Source of the DNA: Microglena sp. YARC
Taxonomy: Eukaryota > Chlorophyta > Chlorophyceae > Chlamydomonadales > Chlamydomonadaceae
DNA: 64,000 bases
Assembly: GCA_022414725.1 (NCBI GenBank)
Contig: CM039462.1
Location: forward strand, 41,770,857 to 41,834,856
Direction: 5' to 3'
Below are positions 1-10,166 of the stretch, one piece after another. How positions within the stretch are numbered: position 1 is the stretch's first letter; each line of letters begins with the position of its first letter. The position numbers and the translations under genes are program-made. The notes beneath the pieces are model-generated. The model made no database searches, was not told the origin of the DNA, and saw only the letters and a program-made list of their open reading frames with translations.

Positions 1-239
1 TGATCCCAGACCTCTCGGTCAAGTTGAACTTTGCCTCCAGCCTCTGAGCCTAGCTTTTCCTTTCCTTCTTTCCTCTTGACACCCCATCACTTAGCCAAGC
101 CTGCTGTCCTGTACATGTTCCTTACTCCTACACCTTTCCCCCAGTCCCCCTCTACACTCCTCATCCTTACATAGTGGGACTGATTTTTTTATAATCCTGA
201 GGGCAGTGTGTGTGTGAAATTGCAGTGACTCTTGCACAT

Positions 240-330
240 GGTAGTAGCACAAAGACAGACCTGAACAATCTGGACTTACAAGCTAGATAGTGCAGTTGAC
301 TTTATTTAATGGTAACAGCTGATAAGACCA
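240..330. repeat. Direct repeat X, copy 1 (copy 2 at 993-1083)
   Basis: A 91-bp block starting GGTAGTAGCACAAAGACAG is repeated at 993-1083 with about one visible substitution. Confidence 0.85.
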
Positions 331-533
331 GTAAAGCCAACCAGTGTTGTGATATACCCCCTAATTAAGGGAAATATCGCACACAGAGCTAAAACTTTAC
401 AAGGCCCAGCATACACCTTAAATATGTCTATTAGCACTTGTGCCAATGGGGGCCCCATCTGAAAGATCGCTGGACCTCTCGTGCAGTGTCTCAATGTCCA
501 GCAAGCAGGCCCCCAACTTTTGCAAATATAAGC

Positions 534-645
534 ACTGACAATGATGAAGCCTGCTTGTGCTTATTTCCTAAATCCTTTAGGGTAAATTATATGTATTGGA
601 AATATGAAAAGCAACTGTAAAGGAATCTGAGTCAACCGTCTGAAT
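534..645. repeat. Direct repeat Y, copy 1 (copy 2 at 1087-1198)
   Basis: A 112-bp block starting ACTGACAATGATGAAGCCTG recurs at 1087-1198. Copy 1 ends in the left arm of a hairpin (638-689); copy 2 lacks the right arm. Confidence 0.85.
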
Positions 646-689
646 GCCGCATTTCCCACACAGTAGTGGGAGAAATGGAGTATTCAGAC
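638..689. repeat. Imperfect inverted repeat, about 23-bp arms
   Basis: GTCTGAAT at 638-645 is the reverse complement of ATTCAGAC at 682-689. Most of the bases between pair as well (a CATTTCCCAC side against GTGGGAGAAATG), leaving a loop of about 5 nt. Confidence 0.6.
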
Positions 690-1310
690 GCGCGACACAG
701 GATTCCGCAGGACGCCTTCATATTTCAAATATCCGTAAACCCCCGGGCAAAACCAGGAGTAACCACCACCAGTGTTTTACAGCAGTACTGTCCTGCCCGG
801 TATAAGTTCAAGTGCACAGTCACCGGGGGCACTAAAAGTTTTGGTGCCCCAAGCTGCCTAAGCCTTGATCTTTACCAGCTTTTCAAGTTCCCACCACCAT
901 CCCTCTGTCCCACAGGAGTTACATCTTCCAGAAGCTACCAGAGCCTCCCAGGGGAAGTGACTCTGTTATTATTTGACAGTAGCGACTCTATTGGTAGTAG
1001 CACAAAGACAGACCTGAACAGTCTGGACTTACAAGCTAGATAGTGCAGTTGACTTTATTTAATGGTAACAGCTGATAAGACCAATTACTGACAATGATGA
1101 AGCCTGCATGTGCTTATTTCCTAAACCCTTAAGGGTAAATTAGATGTATTGGAAATATGAAAAGCAACTGTAAAGGAATCTGAGTCAACCGTCTGAATAG
1201 GCTGATTTAAGTACAACACAATTTTGGCATCAACACCTCGAGCACCAAAAAAAGTTGGAATGTAACGAACTGAAAATATTTGTTGGGGAAACAGGATTGT
1301 GGACACCTAC

Positions 1311-1372
1311 CTCTTCCTTTGTCCCCCGCGGGGGGGTGTAATCCTCGTCACATGCTGGTGTGCTTGTATCCG
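1311..1372 (-). CDS. Gene A 62-nt acidic exon
   Basis: Follows a minus-strand acceptor ending GTGGCAG and precedes donor GTAGGTG. It encodes about 20 residues including [17 protein letters not shown]. Paralogues of exactly 62 nt lie at 24346-24407 (gene B) and 43566-43627 (gene C) with the same splice signals, which is good evidence for a real exon. It begins with two bases of a split codon and ends on a codon boundary. Function unknown. Confidence 0.65.
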
Positions 1373-1475
1373 CTGCCACGAAAGAAGAATGCTGCTTAGT
1401 GGCCCTGAATAGTTTTTGTACCGCTTATTTAGTTTTTGTGTGTGTTGCTTTGTTTTGTTGGTGGTGTTCGAGAAG

Positions 1476-1523
<48 letters not shown>

Positions 1524-1567
1524 TGATGTTTTTGTCGTATCTGTCATATTTGTTGTTTTTGTTGTTT

Positions 1568-1614
<47 letters not shown>

Positions 1615-1671
1615 GCTGTTGTTGCTGTTGTTGTTGTTGTTGTTCTGATGTTTTTGTCGTATTTGTTGTTT

Positions 1672-1724
<53 letters not shown>

Positions 1725-1747
1725 CTTGTTGCTGTTGTTGTTGTTGC

Positions 1748-1796
<49 letters not shown>

Positions 1797-2657
1797 CTTG
1801 ATAGTGATGATGTTGTTGTTGTTGTTGTTCTTGATACTGATGATGTTGGAGATGGTGTCGATGATGTTGTTGGTGCTGATACCTCCCCCCCCACCGCTTG
1901 ACTGCCCTTACCCACCCCTGGAGAGCTACCGTGAAGCTGTTATACACGTAGCCAGAAATATGATCAATGGTAGGGATAATATATAATGTACATAAATACA
2001 AGAGGACACCATGATAACCCATTATCCACAGCCGAATTGTGACATATATCTAAAAAAAAAAAATTGTTGATGACACTGACCTGCTGCTGTCATGGATCCT
2101 GTGCTGGCTTCCACCCTGCATTGGACATACGGCGCTGGGCTGGGATGGTCCAGGAGGGCAAATGATTGTGCCTTGTTCCCTTTCATGCGTTCTAAGAGCC
2201 TGAAAGGACAAGATGTATTTTGGGATTTCGCTTGAACAGTGTTTTTTATTTCAGACTTCTGTAGTCCAGGTTGAGTAGCTACATGGGCTACTCAACCCTG
2301 ATATCAGGATAGTTGCGTAGCCATCGCATGGCAGAGCACGAAGCGCGGAGCCTAGGGGGGTCAGGGGGCAGCGCGTCCCGATATCGGGGGGTCCGGGGGA
2401 TGTAGCATTCTACGGAATGGCGACGCGTCGTCGAAAAATGAAACACTGCTCTTGAACAAATCACAGATAGAAAAGAAAAAAAATGGGACATATCAGGGGG
2501 CCATCAATAAGTTGTTTTGTACACTGAAGCTACGGCACACGCAGCATTAAATGACAAGATTAGCTCAGTATCTACTATAATTCAGTTTGGCAAAGGGTCG
2601 TTTGCAAAGTCATTTATCAATTAATCCTGCGTGGACGGTATGAAGTTTTGTTTTGCC

Positions 2658-2688
<31 letters not shown>

Positions 2689-2914
2689 ACCACCACCACA
2701 CACACACACACACACACACACACAGTCACACACACACACACACAAGTCATTTGCCAATTAATCCTGCGTGGACGGTATGAAGTTTTGTTTTGCCCTGCCC
2801 CCCCCCCCCCCCACCCACCCACCCACCCACCCACCCACACAGTCACCCACCCACACAAGTCATTTGCCAATTAATCCTGCGTGGACGGTATGAAGTTTTG
2901 TTTTGCCCTGACCC

Positions 2915-2945
<31 letters not shown>

Positions 2946-3760
2946 CCCTACCCACCCACACCATCGGCTTAAAAGGCCAATGTCTTCCTCATCAATAACA
3001 ATTATGTCATGAAAGCTAGGTGTATACTGACCCTTATGTCGAGCTCTATCAGTTGGTCATCTTAAACATGTGGTTTGGCTTATGTGTAAGTGAACAAATC
3101 GAAGACAGGAAAAAGTAATGATAACGCCTGGTGGGGCGTGGTATTAAGGAAGCCCCATCTTACGTCGGTAGGGAACGGGCTGGTACTTCACCTGGACAAA
3201 GCTACCATGGCGGTTGACAGCTACCGCAAACATTTATACACCCGTGGGGATTCAAACCTGGCACCATCCTGGACAAAGCTACCATGGCGGTTGACAGCTA
3301 CCGCAAACATTTATACACCCGTGGGGATTCGAACCCGGCACCAACCTGGACAAAGCTACCATGGCGGTTGACAGCTACTGCAAACATGTATACACCCGTG
3401 GGGATTCAAACCTGGCACCATCCTGGACAAAGCTACCATGGCGGTTGACAGCTACCGCAAACAATTATACACCAGTGCGGATTCGAACCCGGCACCAACA
3501 TCGTTCAAGGAGTGCTGCCATTGAGCCATTTGTTGATCGAGGATTGACAAAAAATCAAAGACAGGAAAGAATAAAAAATAAGGGGAAATATGAACATCAA
3601 TGCAGTGAAGTTGCCGACAAGGAATTTGGGCAGCTGTTGAACCTTGCCAGAAAGTAACGTTTTATAATATAATAAAGCAATCTAATAATAACAATATAAT
3701 AATAGCAACAATTATATATCATAACAATATATAACAAGGGTATATGTCTATCTATCTATT

Positions 3761-3822
<62 letters not shown>

Positions 3823-3832
3823 CCCCCATCTA

Positions 3833-3915
<83 letters not shown>

Positions 3916-3936
3916 CTATACATCTCTATCTATCTA

Positions 3937-3975
<39 letters not shown>

Positions 3976-4022
3976 CTATCTATCTCTATCTGTCTGTCTG
4001 TCTGTCTGACTGTCTGTCTGTA

Positions 4023-4076
<54 letters not shown>

Positions 4077-4100
4077 CCTATCTCTATCTATCTCTATCTA

Positions 4101-4131
<31 letters not shown>

Positions 4132-4133
4132 GC

Positions 4134-4203
<70 letters not shown>

Positions 4204-7022
4204 GCCTATACATATAATAACAACAAAGCGATGGAATAAGTGATAGCCCATTCCATGGATGTTTGCAAAAACAACAAGGCAACCCTATCTTTATCCTAGC
4301 CTCATCTGGGATGAGACACATGGTGCAGATGTTTCTATATAACAAAATGAAAGGGGAAATAAATACTGTTCTCCAAGTAACAATGTAAACTATTATCCTA
4401 AACACTTGTACGTATTATTAATATTTATATGTAAAAAATCTCAGAGCCAGCCTATCATACCTGTAAATTCTTAGCCCGCGCTTTTACTTTGTGGCTCCCC
4501 TGCCGATGCTGCTGATCTTGCAGCACTAAGACTTGGATATGTTCTTTTTCAGTGGTGCCAAATATTTTCAACAACAGCTTGTCGTCAATCAGGGATTCGG
4601 ATTCAGCCCTTCTGTCCAGAAAGTTGAGATCCTCATCTGGCCTCCTGTTGTCAGAATTGGAGGTGGAGAATATTAATATTATAATATCTCAGAGTATGCA
4701 GAGGTTCCATTCGTCCCCTGGGGTTAAGAAGAAGAAGAAGGAGAACAAGAATAAGACGGTGATTATTTGTTCAAATCTGAAAGTGGGTTTTCCCTATGAT
4801 TTTAGCCCTCCTCCAGGGACAGCTATTTAGATATTTCTATAGCTTTTTAGGGCTATTTAAAGAAAACCAAACTTTTTTTTACTTTTTATTATAGCGATTT
4901 TGTTTGCTAAAACGGGGTCAAAACTAGCGATCCATATACCGAAAATAAAAATCCCTGGAATAAGAACAAGGTCAAGATGTTCATTTGTTTCCAAATTGCA
5001 GGTCAAGGAGCTAGACAGTGCACGAGTTGTATACTGTCAATCTGCCATTTTGCATACAAATGTCAACATCGGTATTTTTCTGCACGGAATCACATAACGT
5101 TTTCTCATGGGACCACATGATAACAACATCCCCATGACCATGATCCTACATCATTTTTTACAACCTTTTAGTTATTCAGCGGATGACTTGGATTTTGTTT
5201 TATAAGCAGGTTCTAAGTTTGACTACGTACCCCAAATTTGGCCTTGAACTTGTGTGAGAATTGTCGTAAACTTGGCCCGAAAAAGTCTTTATCAGCAATA
5301 CGACCTGTCGTCCCACCTAATCCAAATCATCTCCAGAATACCTATTATGGCAGGACCCTAATCCAACTAATCTCAAGAATACCTATTATGGCAGGACCCT
5401 AACCAAATCATCTCCAGAATACCTATTATGGCAGGACCCTAATCCAACTAATCTCCAGAATACCTATTATGGCAGGACCCTAATCCCTAAACCCTAAAAT
5501 CCCCTCAATCTTGGGATACCACCGCATTATAGACGTACCAAATGTGTCATGGTGCCAGAAGGTGCCAAATGTACAGATTTGGTGAACCTCAAATTGGTGC
5601 TTGTGTCTGTCTAGGCCCCATTTTGGTTGGAAGCCAGAGCAGACATATCCTATGATTTAGCATTCCAGAATAATTGTGCTTAACAAACTCATGAGATGCA
5701 AGTTTATGTATGCTCTGGTGTACTGCAGGGAACATGTTTCAAAAACAGTATCAAGTAAGTTATGGGAGAAACCTACCCAATGGCAATGGCGGCTCTATCA
5801 TAACACATCCCTGCATCAGCTTCCTCTTCAAAGTAACCAAGGGAAACACTACGACGGGTTGGTGTAGTCACGCATATAACTGCCTGCCAGCGGCTGTCTC
5901 CCACATGAAAGCCAACTCCGCTGCAAATAGTGTGACAAGACATTAAGTGCCGTGATGCACTGCGCTATGAAATTATGAATTGTGGTTTGTGGCTTGTATT
6001 TGGTTGGTGGGCAGTAATTTGTATCTGTGGTTTGCGGTTAGTATTTGGTGCAACATGGATTGTTAGGGATGCGTGTTGTGTGGTGTGGGGCGTGTGTCGT
6101 GTGGTGTGTGGGGGTGAGTGGTGTGTGGGGGTAGGTATTTGGTGCAACATGGATTGTTTGGGATGCGTGTTGTGTGGTGTGGGGCGTGTGTTGTATGATG
6201 TGTGGGGGTGAGTGGTGTGGGGGGGTAGGTATTTGGTGCAACATGGATTGTTTGGGATGCGTGTTGTGTGGTGTGGGGCGTGTGTTGTATGATGTGTGGG
6301 GGTGAGTGGTGTGTGGGGGTGTTTGGTGGCGCAGTGGTGTGTGTCGGGTGTGGTGTAAGATGGTGTGGTGGTGTGTGGTGAGTTTTGGTGCACGGTCAGA
6401 GGTGTATGGTGGTGTGCGTTGTGTTGTTGTGTGTTGTGTATGGTGTGTTGTGTGTGGTGCGCGGTGTGTAGTATTTTGGGAGTGGGGTGTGGGGGGCGTT
6501 GGGTGTAGTGTGTGGGGCGTGGGGGTTGTGGGGGTGTAGGGTGTGAGGCCTGTGTGGTTTGGGGGCTGTGGTGTGCGGGGTGTGGGTTGTGAGGCATGTA
6601 TTCTGATGTATAGACATGGATTGCGGTTAATGGTGAAGTTTATCGGTTGTAATTTTTAATCTGTGGTTTGTGGTTAGTATTTGGGGCGATGTAGGTTGTG
6701 AGGGATGTGTGGTGTGGTATGTGGTGTGTGATGTGTGTGTGTGTGTGTAGGTGTAGGTGTGTGTGTGGTGGGGGGGTAATGGTGTGGTGGTTTTAAGGGG
6801 TGTGTGGTGTATGGTGGAGTGGTGGTGTGTGGTGGTGTGTGGTGGTTTATGGTGTGTGGTGAATGGTGTATGGTGGTGTGCGTTGGTGTGTGTTGTGAAT
6901 GGTGTGTTATGTGTGGTGCATGGTGTGTGGTATGTGGGATGTGGGGTGTGGGGTGTACGGTGTAGGGTGTAGGGTTGTAGGGTGTAGGTTGCAGGATTGT
7001 GTGTGTGCGTGTGTGCGTGTGT

Positions 7023-7105
<83 letters not shown>

Positions 7106-10100
7106 GGGGGGGGGGGTATGAGGTGTGGAGTGTGGGGTGCAGGGTGCAGGATGCAGGCTGTGGGATGAGGGTTGTGAGGTGTTAGGTGAGGGTGTGGGGT
7201 GCGGTATGTGGGGGTGTGGGGTGTGGGGTGAGGGGTGCGGGGTGTGGTGTGCGGGGTGTGTGGGGTGGGGGTGTGGGATGTTGGATGCGGCATATGAGGT
7301 GTGGGGTGTGGGTTATGGGATGAGGTGTGTGTGCGGCGTATAGGGTGTGTGATGAGGGTTGTGGCCTAGGGGGTGTAATTGTTGAGTGGAGTTTATGGAT
7401 CGTGGGGAGAATGTGGGGTGTGTTGGTAGTGGGGTGTTTTAGGGTTGTGTGGTGTGGGGTATGGGCGCATGTGGGGTGCAGGGTGCAGGGTGCAGGGTGT
7501 GGGGTGTGGAGAGTGAGGAGCGAGGAGTGGGAAGTGGGAAGTGGGAAGTGGGGAATGGGGAGTAGGGAGTGGGAAATGGTCAAATGGGGAGTGGGGAGTA
7601 GGGAGTGGTAAGTGGGGAGTGGGGAGTGGAGAAAGGGGAGGGGGGAGTGGGAAGTGGGGAGTGGGGAGTGAGGTGCAAAGTTTTTTTTTGGGGGGCGGGG
7701 GGGGGGGGGGAGTGGGGTGGGGTGGGGTGGTGGTGGGGAGGGGGGGTATTGGGGGTTGTAGGGGAAGGGGGGTGTTGTTGGGGGTGAGGGGGGGAGGTGT
7801 GTGTGTGTGTGTGTGTGATGGGGGGTGGGGTGGGGTGGGGGGGTGGGGGGAAGAATAAATGTGTGTTTGCATGTGAGTGCTTGTGGGGGTGGGTTTGTGG
7901 GGGGGGGGGGTTCGGTTGCAGGGCTATGTGAAGAGGGGGCAGAACGTGTTTGATCAGTGTTTGGATGGTATCCTTTAGTAAATGATTCGGATAAAGAATG
8001 CACAGGCCAGTCAAAATGATTATTGTTGGGATAGAGGTTCAAAACGATGATAGCCATGTGATATGTTGATTATGTTCAAATACCTGTATGCACTTGCCAA
8101 AGGCCTCGATTTAGACTTGCCCAAGGCCCTGAATTGTGCCATTACTTCTTCAAGTCCTATGCTGTCCAACTCACGTTCATCATCCTTGGATAAGCTGAAG
8201 TTCATTGCTGATTTCCGTCCCAACTTGTATAAAATCCTTGCAAGCACAACACATAGTATCGTTATTGAATGGTATGGGCATCAGCTCTTGCTCTCATGCA
8301 TGCGTACTGAGTAAATATTGATGTTGCCATGTGTAATGTTGTTTACTGGTGGTGGGGCTGTGTATGTGTATGAGATTTCTTGACAGGGGTGGGGTGTGGG
8401 TGGGTCACTGGTAAAATGGGCAGAGAAAACAGACTGTTGATTTTGCCCGGAAATATGTTGAGCCTTAGACAGTGAACTGTCGACTTAAAAGTCGATTCGA
8501 CGCTTGCTATGTTAACCCAACCGTTTTATGCAGCATGACAAGGGTCTACAGTGGTGGTGGTGGTGTGGTCCCCCAGCCACCCACGCACACACCACCACCA
8601 CCACCGTTTTATGCAGCATGACAAGGGTCTACAGAATACCTATTATAGACTGTTAAAGGGACTGTTGCTGGTCAACGGTTAGAGTTGGCATCTACAGCAA
8701 CAGTCGGTGTACCGTGTATGTAAACCATTGATTTCCTCCATTCAACAGTCTCACTAACTGTTATGTAACCCCTATTTGTGTTTGTCACCGACCGTTTACC
8801 GCCCTGCATTCAACAGTTGTCGTTACTGTTTTGTAACCCTTATTTGTATTGTGTCACCGACTGTTTCCCGCCCTACATTCAACAGTTGTCCAAACTGTTA
8901 GGTCGCCCCTATTTGTGCCTGTCAACGACTGTTTCCTGTCCTCCATTCAACAGTGGGTGGGTGGGTGGGTGGCTGGCTGGGTGGGTGGGCGGGCGTGCGG
9001 GTGGGTGGGTGGGTGGGTGGGTGGGTTGGTGGGTGGGTGGGTGGAGGTGGGTGGGTGGTAGAGAGCATGCATTTGCGTAAAACATTCCATGTCTGTCTTT
9101 ATGTCAAGAGAGTGGTCATGAATTGCACATATATGAATACTTCAAATGTATTGTGTATCATTATATGGATTTGGTGCGTGTTGTTGCGTACACATGCATA
9201 TAATGTTTACTATGTTGACGTGTGAGTCGGTGTAGGTGAGTGGGAGTCAGTGTGTGTGTATGTGGATGGGTGAGAATGGCAAGTACTCCCAATGACACAC
9301 ACATACTGGAGCAGCATACCTAATGCACTCATGACATCAAAATACTGAGCGGGTTTATATGTTGAAAAATGCAAGGCAATATGTATTGCTGGATGTACAA
9401 CTTTGATGAGACGAGATGCCCATAGGGCATAGCCCTTACCCCCTTGGGGTTGAGGGTTAGGGCTGAACCCTGCCCAGACAGTCTGGCATGCTTTATATTT
9501 ATGGAACCACGGGGAAGGTGGTGGATGCCACGTCAAGATTACATCATAATATATCATATAATCACTGGAAAAGGAAATTCATATATTCCCAAAACAGAAG
9601 TACGTGTGCGGAAACGATCTGAAGTAGAAAGAGATGTACAGACTCCCATAAACAAAACAATCAAACTTGATAGAGCACTGTCAGCTTCATTGAGTATTAT
9701 CCCCATCCGCAGCACCGCAAAACCTGAAAATATGATATGACTCAAAAGCAGAAATAGTTGCTACAGACGAAATATTGGCAATCTCCGGGATTTGTCAACG
9801 CACCATGATTTGGCCTAAAGGCTGAGAACCAGGCATTTGGGGAAAGCCCTTTTCTCAAATGGTTTCCCACTATTTCTGACCCATACAGTTCCTCGAATAA
9901 GTCCTCATTTCGACGTTGGGCAAGTCCCTCTCCATTTATAATTGGATACCCATGAAACACACATGCATTGTGAGGACAAAATCGTACCTGTCTACTGCTC
10001 TAGCAGCTTCCTCTGCTGTGGGGTAAGATGTCGTATTGAGCTTAGCATACCGAATGCTCTCTGGGAGATCAATTTGAGCCATTTTATTGATTTTCACTTG

Positions 10101-10166
10101 TCCCCTCCATTTATCTCCGACTGCTGCAACATATCTAAACCTATCAGATCTCATGTTCAAAATGTT
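1311..10166 (-). CDS. Gene A: two-AP2-domain protein, multi-exon, intact in all recognised exons
   Basis: Minus-strand gene. Recognised exons in transcription order are 10166-9988, 8236-8084, 5920-5777, 4644-4461, 2199-2081 and 1372-1311. The first four encode two AP2 domains joined by a linker of about 33 residues. The AP2 family binds DNA through a three-stranded sheet and a helix, and two-domain members are typical of the green lineage, so a nuclear transcription-factor role is inferred. All exon frames are open, and phases match from exon 1 to exon 5. The junction between the 119-nt and 62-nt exons is not resolved: joined directly they give a stop, so an exon that may contain the CAA repeat probably lies between. 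The 5' UTR, promoter and 3' end are not identified. The exon 2-3 intron holds about 2.2 kb of satellite. Confidence 0.75.
1473..1800. repeat. Long (GTT)n/(CAA)n trinucleotide array
   Basis: Some 300 bp of GTT units with scattered interruptions. On the sense (minus) strand it reads CAA/AAC/ACA and could encode Gln, Asn or Thr runs. The same place in genes B (24190-24241) and C (43480-43524) has arrays of only about 45-50 bp, so gene A carries a large expansion. Whether it is exonic is unknown. Confidence 0.85.
2081..2199 (-). CDS. Gene A exon 5 (119 nt), Pro/Ser/Gln-rich
   Basis: Lies between acceptor TGTCCTTTCAG and donor GTCAGTG on the minus strand. It encodes 39 residues including [17 protein letters not shown]. 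The gene B paralogue (23739-23857) is also 119 nt and aligns throughout; the gene C paralogue is 117 nt. It starts in phase 0, matching the end of exon 4, and ends with two bases of a split codon. No named domain. Confidence 0.7.
2237..2448. mobile_element. 212-bp MITE with TIRs and 8-bp target duplication
   Basis: The ends are CAGTGTTTTTTATTTCAGAC and, reading inward from the right, CAGTGTTTCATTTTTC. Flanking 8-mers CGCTTGAA (2229-2236) and CTCTTGAA (2449-2456) match at 7 of 8. The same intron of gene B near 23.70 kb reads straight through the target without the insert. An 8-bp duplication with CAGTG ends suggests the hAT superfamily. It lies in the intron just upstream of gene A exon 5. Confidence 0.8.
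2605..2965. repeat. Three tandem units of about 115-135 bp ending in C/CA microsatellite
   Basis: The phrase AATTAATCCTGCGTGGACGG recurs three times (about 2620, 2757 and 2871). Each copy is followed by a poly-C run and a CA or CCCA repeat of variable length. Confidence 0.85.
3113..3548 (-). mobile_element. tRNA-derived SINE with B-box-bearing 77-bp tandem units
   Basis: On the minus strand an A-box match TGGCTCAATGG (3528-3518) is followed 27 nt later by a B-box match GGGTTCGAATCC (3490-3479). Downstream are about four tandem 77-bp units (about 3207-3480), each with another B-box-like segment. The element is bracketed by AAATCGAAGACAGGAAA (left) and AAATCAAAGACAGGAAA (right). The gene B paralogous intron shows the unoccupied target near 23.69 kb. 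The T-stem does not pair well, so this is not a functional tRNA gene. Confidence 0.7.
3744..4203. repeat. (CTAT)n/(CTGT)n compound tetranucleotide array
   Basis: About 460 bp alternating between blocks of CTAT and CTGT. It lies in the gene A intron at the position where gene B carries a 5-kb element inside TA repeats. The long open frame on the plus strand is a repeat artefact. Confidence 0.95.
4461..4644 (-). CDS. Gene A exon 4: end of second AP2 domain plus polar helical segment
   Basis: Exactly 184 nt between acceptor CTGACAACAG and donor GTATGATAG on the minus strand. The first base completes a glycine codon with exon 3. [10 protein letters not shown] then aligns with the conserved C-terminal end of AP2 domains (G-P-D-x-x-L-N-F). 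The rest ([13 protein letters not shown], then a Gln/Lys-rich stretch) looks helical and charged, possibly coiled coil. Paralogues of identical length lie in B (18016-18199) and D (63593-63776). Confidence 0.8.
5318..5482. repeat. About 40-bp tandem repeat, four copies
   Basis: CAGAATACCTATTATGGCAG and flanks recur four times with short indels in the intron between gene A exons 3 and 4. A related fragment occurs near 8631. Confidence 0.85.
5777..5920 (-). CDS. Gene A exon 3: core of second AP2 domain
   Basis: 144 nt between acceptor CTATTTGCAG and donor GTAGGTTTC on the minus strand. It encodes [12 protein letters not shown], then strands ending RRSVSLGYF, then a helix [18 protein letters not shown]. 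This matches the AP2 pattern: GV start, W in strand 2, LG-F turn, EAA-like helix, YDRAA. The first base completes the codon begun by AG at the end of exon 2, giving AYS-GV (AYR-GV in C and D). It ends with two bases of a split Gly codon completed by exon 4. Fully open and the best-preserved of the four copies. Confidence 0.9.
5990..7960. repeat. Satellite-filled intron of gene A (G/T-rich on plus, C/A-rich on sense)
   Basis: Degenerate TGTGGGG and GGAGTGGG arrays. It has a roughly 70-nt poly-G at 7037-7104 and a GGGAGTGGG-type block at 7500-7670. The intron is C-rich on the gene A sense strand, as in genes B-D. The many long open frames here are shadows of low-complexity sequence. Confidence 0.95.
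8084..8236 (-). CDS. Gene A exon 2: end of first AP2 domain, linker, start of second
   Basis: 153 nt. It begins after TGTGCTTGCAAG and ends at GCATACAG|GTATTTG on the minus strand. The first base completes the Arg codon from exon 1, giving [17 protein letters not shown], which fits the AP2 ending (DRAA-x-x-x-G-x-x-A-x-x-NF). Then comes a linker including [12 protein letters not shown]. It ends with SAY and two bases that open the YRG-like start of the second domain. The 153-nt length is shared with gene B. No stops. Confidence 0.85.
8560..8955. repeat. Tandem repeats of about 75 bp with TTCAACAGT motif
   Basis: Three or more units containing CATTCAACAGTTGTC, ACTGTT and TGTAACCCCTATTTGTG recur between 8690 and 8955. 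A TGGTGG/CCACCA inverted segment lies near 8550-8605. This is intron 1 of gene A. Confidence 0.7.
8953..9060. repeat. (GGGT)n array in gene A intron 1
   Basis: About 100 bp of GGGT units. It occupies the same place as (CCCA)n in B (11985-12020), (CCCCAA)n in C (37221-37450) and a short C-rich tract in D (53208-53225). All follow a conserved GC-TCTCTACC anchor on the sense strand. Confidence 0.85.
9988..10166 (-). CDS. Gene A exon 1 (first recognised): first AP2 domain
   Basis: 179 nt from acceptor TCTCCCCACAG to donor GACAG|GTACGA on the minus strand. It encodes NILNM, then [18 protein letters not shown] (strands 1-2), AQIDLPE (strand 3) and [13 protein letters not shown] (helix), a divergent AP2 domain. 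The ATG (10154-10152) just before the domain may be the start codon, with upstream bases as 5' UTR, or an earlier exon may exist. The acceptor-like sequence upstream is shared with B. Open throughout and phase-compatible with exon 2. Confidence 0.8.

Larger units (their letters stand above)
1..1310. other. Left edge: no exon recognised; local segmental duplication
   Basis: No exon is recognisable here. Gene A would continue leftward on the minus strand, so this is probably intron or 3' region of A. A 91-bp block at 240-330 recurs at 993-1083, and a 112-bp block at 534-645 recurs at 1087-1198. In the right-hand copy the two blocks are almost adjacent; in the left-hand copy about 200 bp separates them. 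The blocks look nearly identical, which suggests a recent local duplication or gene conversion. Confidence 0.5.

Noticed and set aside
3479..3536. tRNA gene on the minus strand
   Set aside because: A and B boxes match, but the T stem and acceptor stem do not pair and target duplications flank it; called a SINE.
3744..4217. Open frame of repeated YLSIYLSV
   Set aside because: Translation of a (CTAT)/(CTGT) microsatellite.
9554..9745. Possible extra exon between exons 1 and 2 (also at 11385 and 35750), with a good acceptor TATTTTCAG and a GFAVLSMGIMLN-like frame
   Set aside because: Exon 1 joins exon 2 in perfect phase and completes the AP2 domain; the candidate is frameshifted or stopped in each copy and missing from D. 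Kept as conserved intron sequence.
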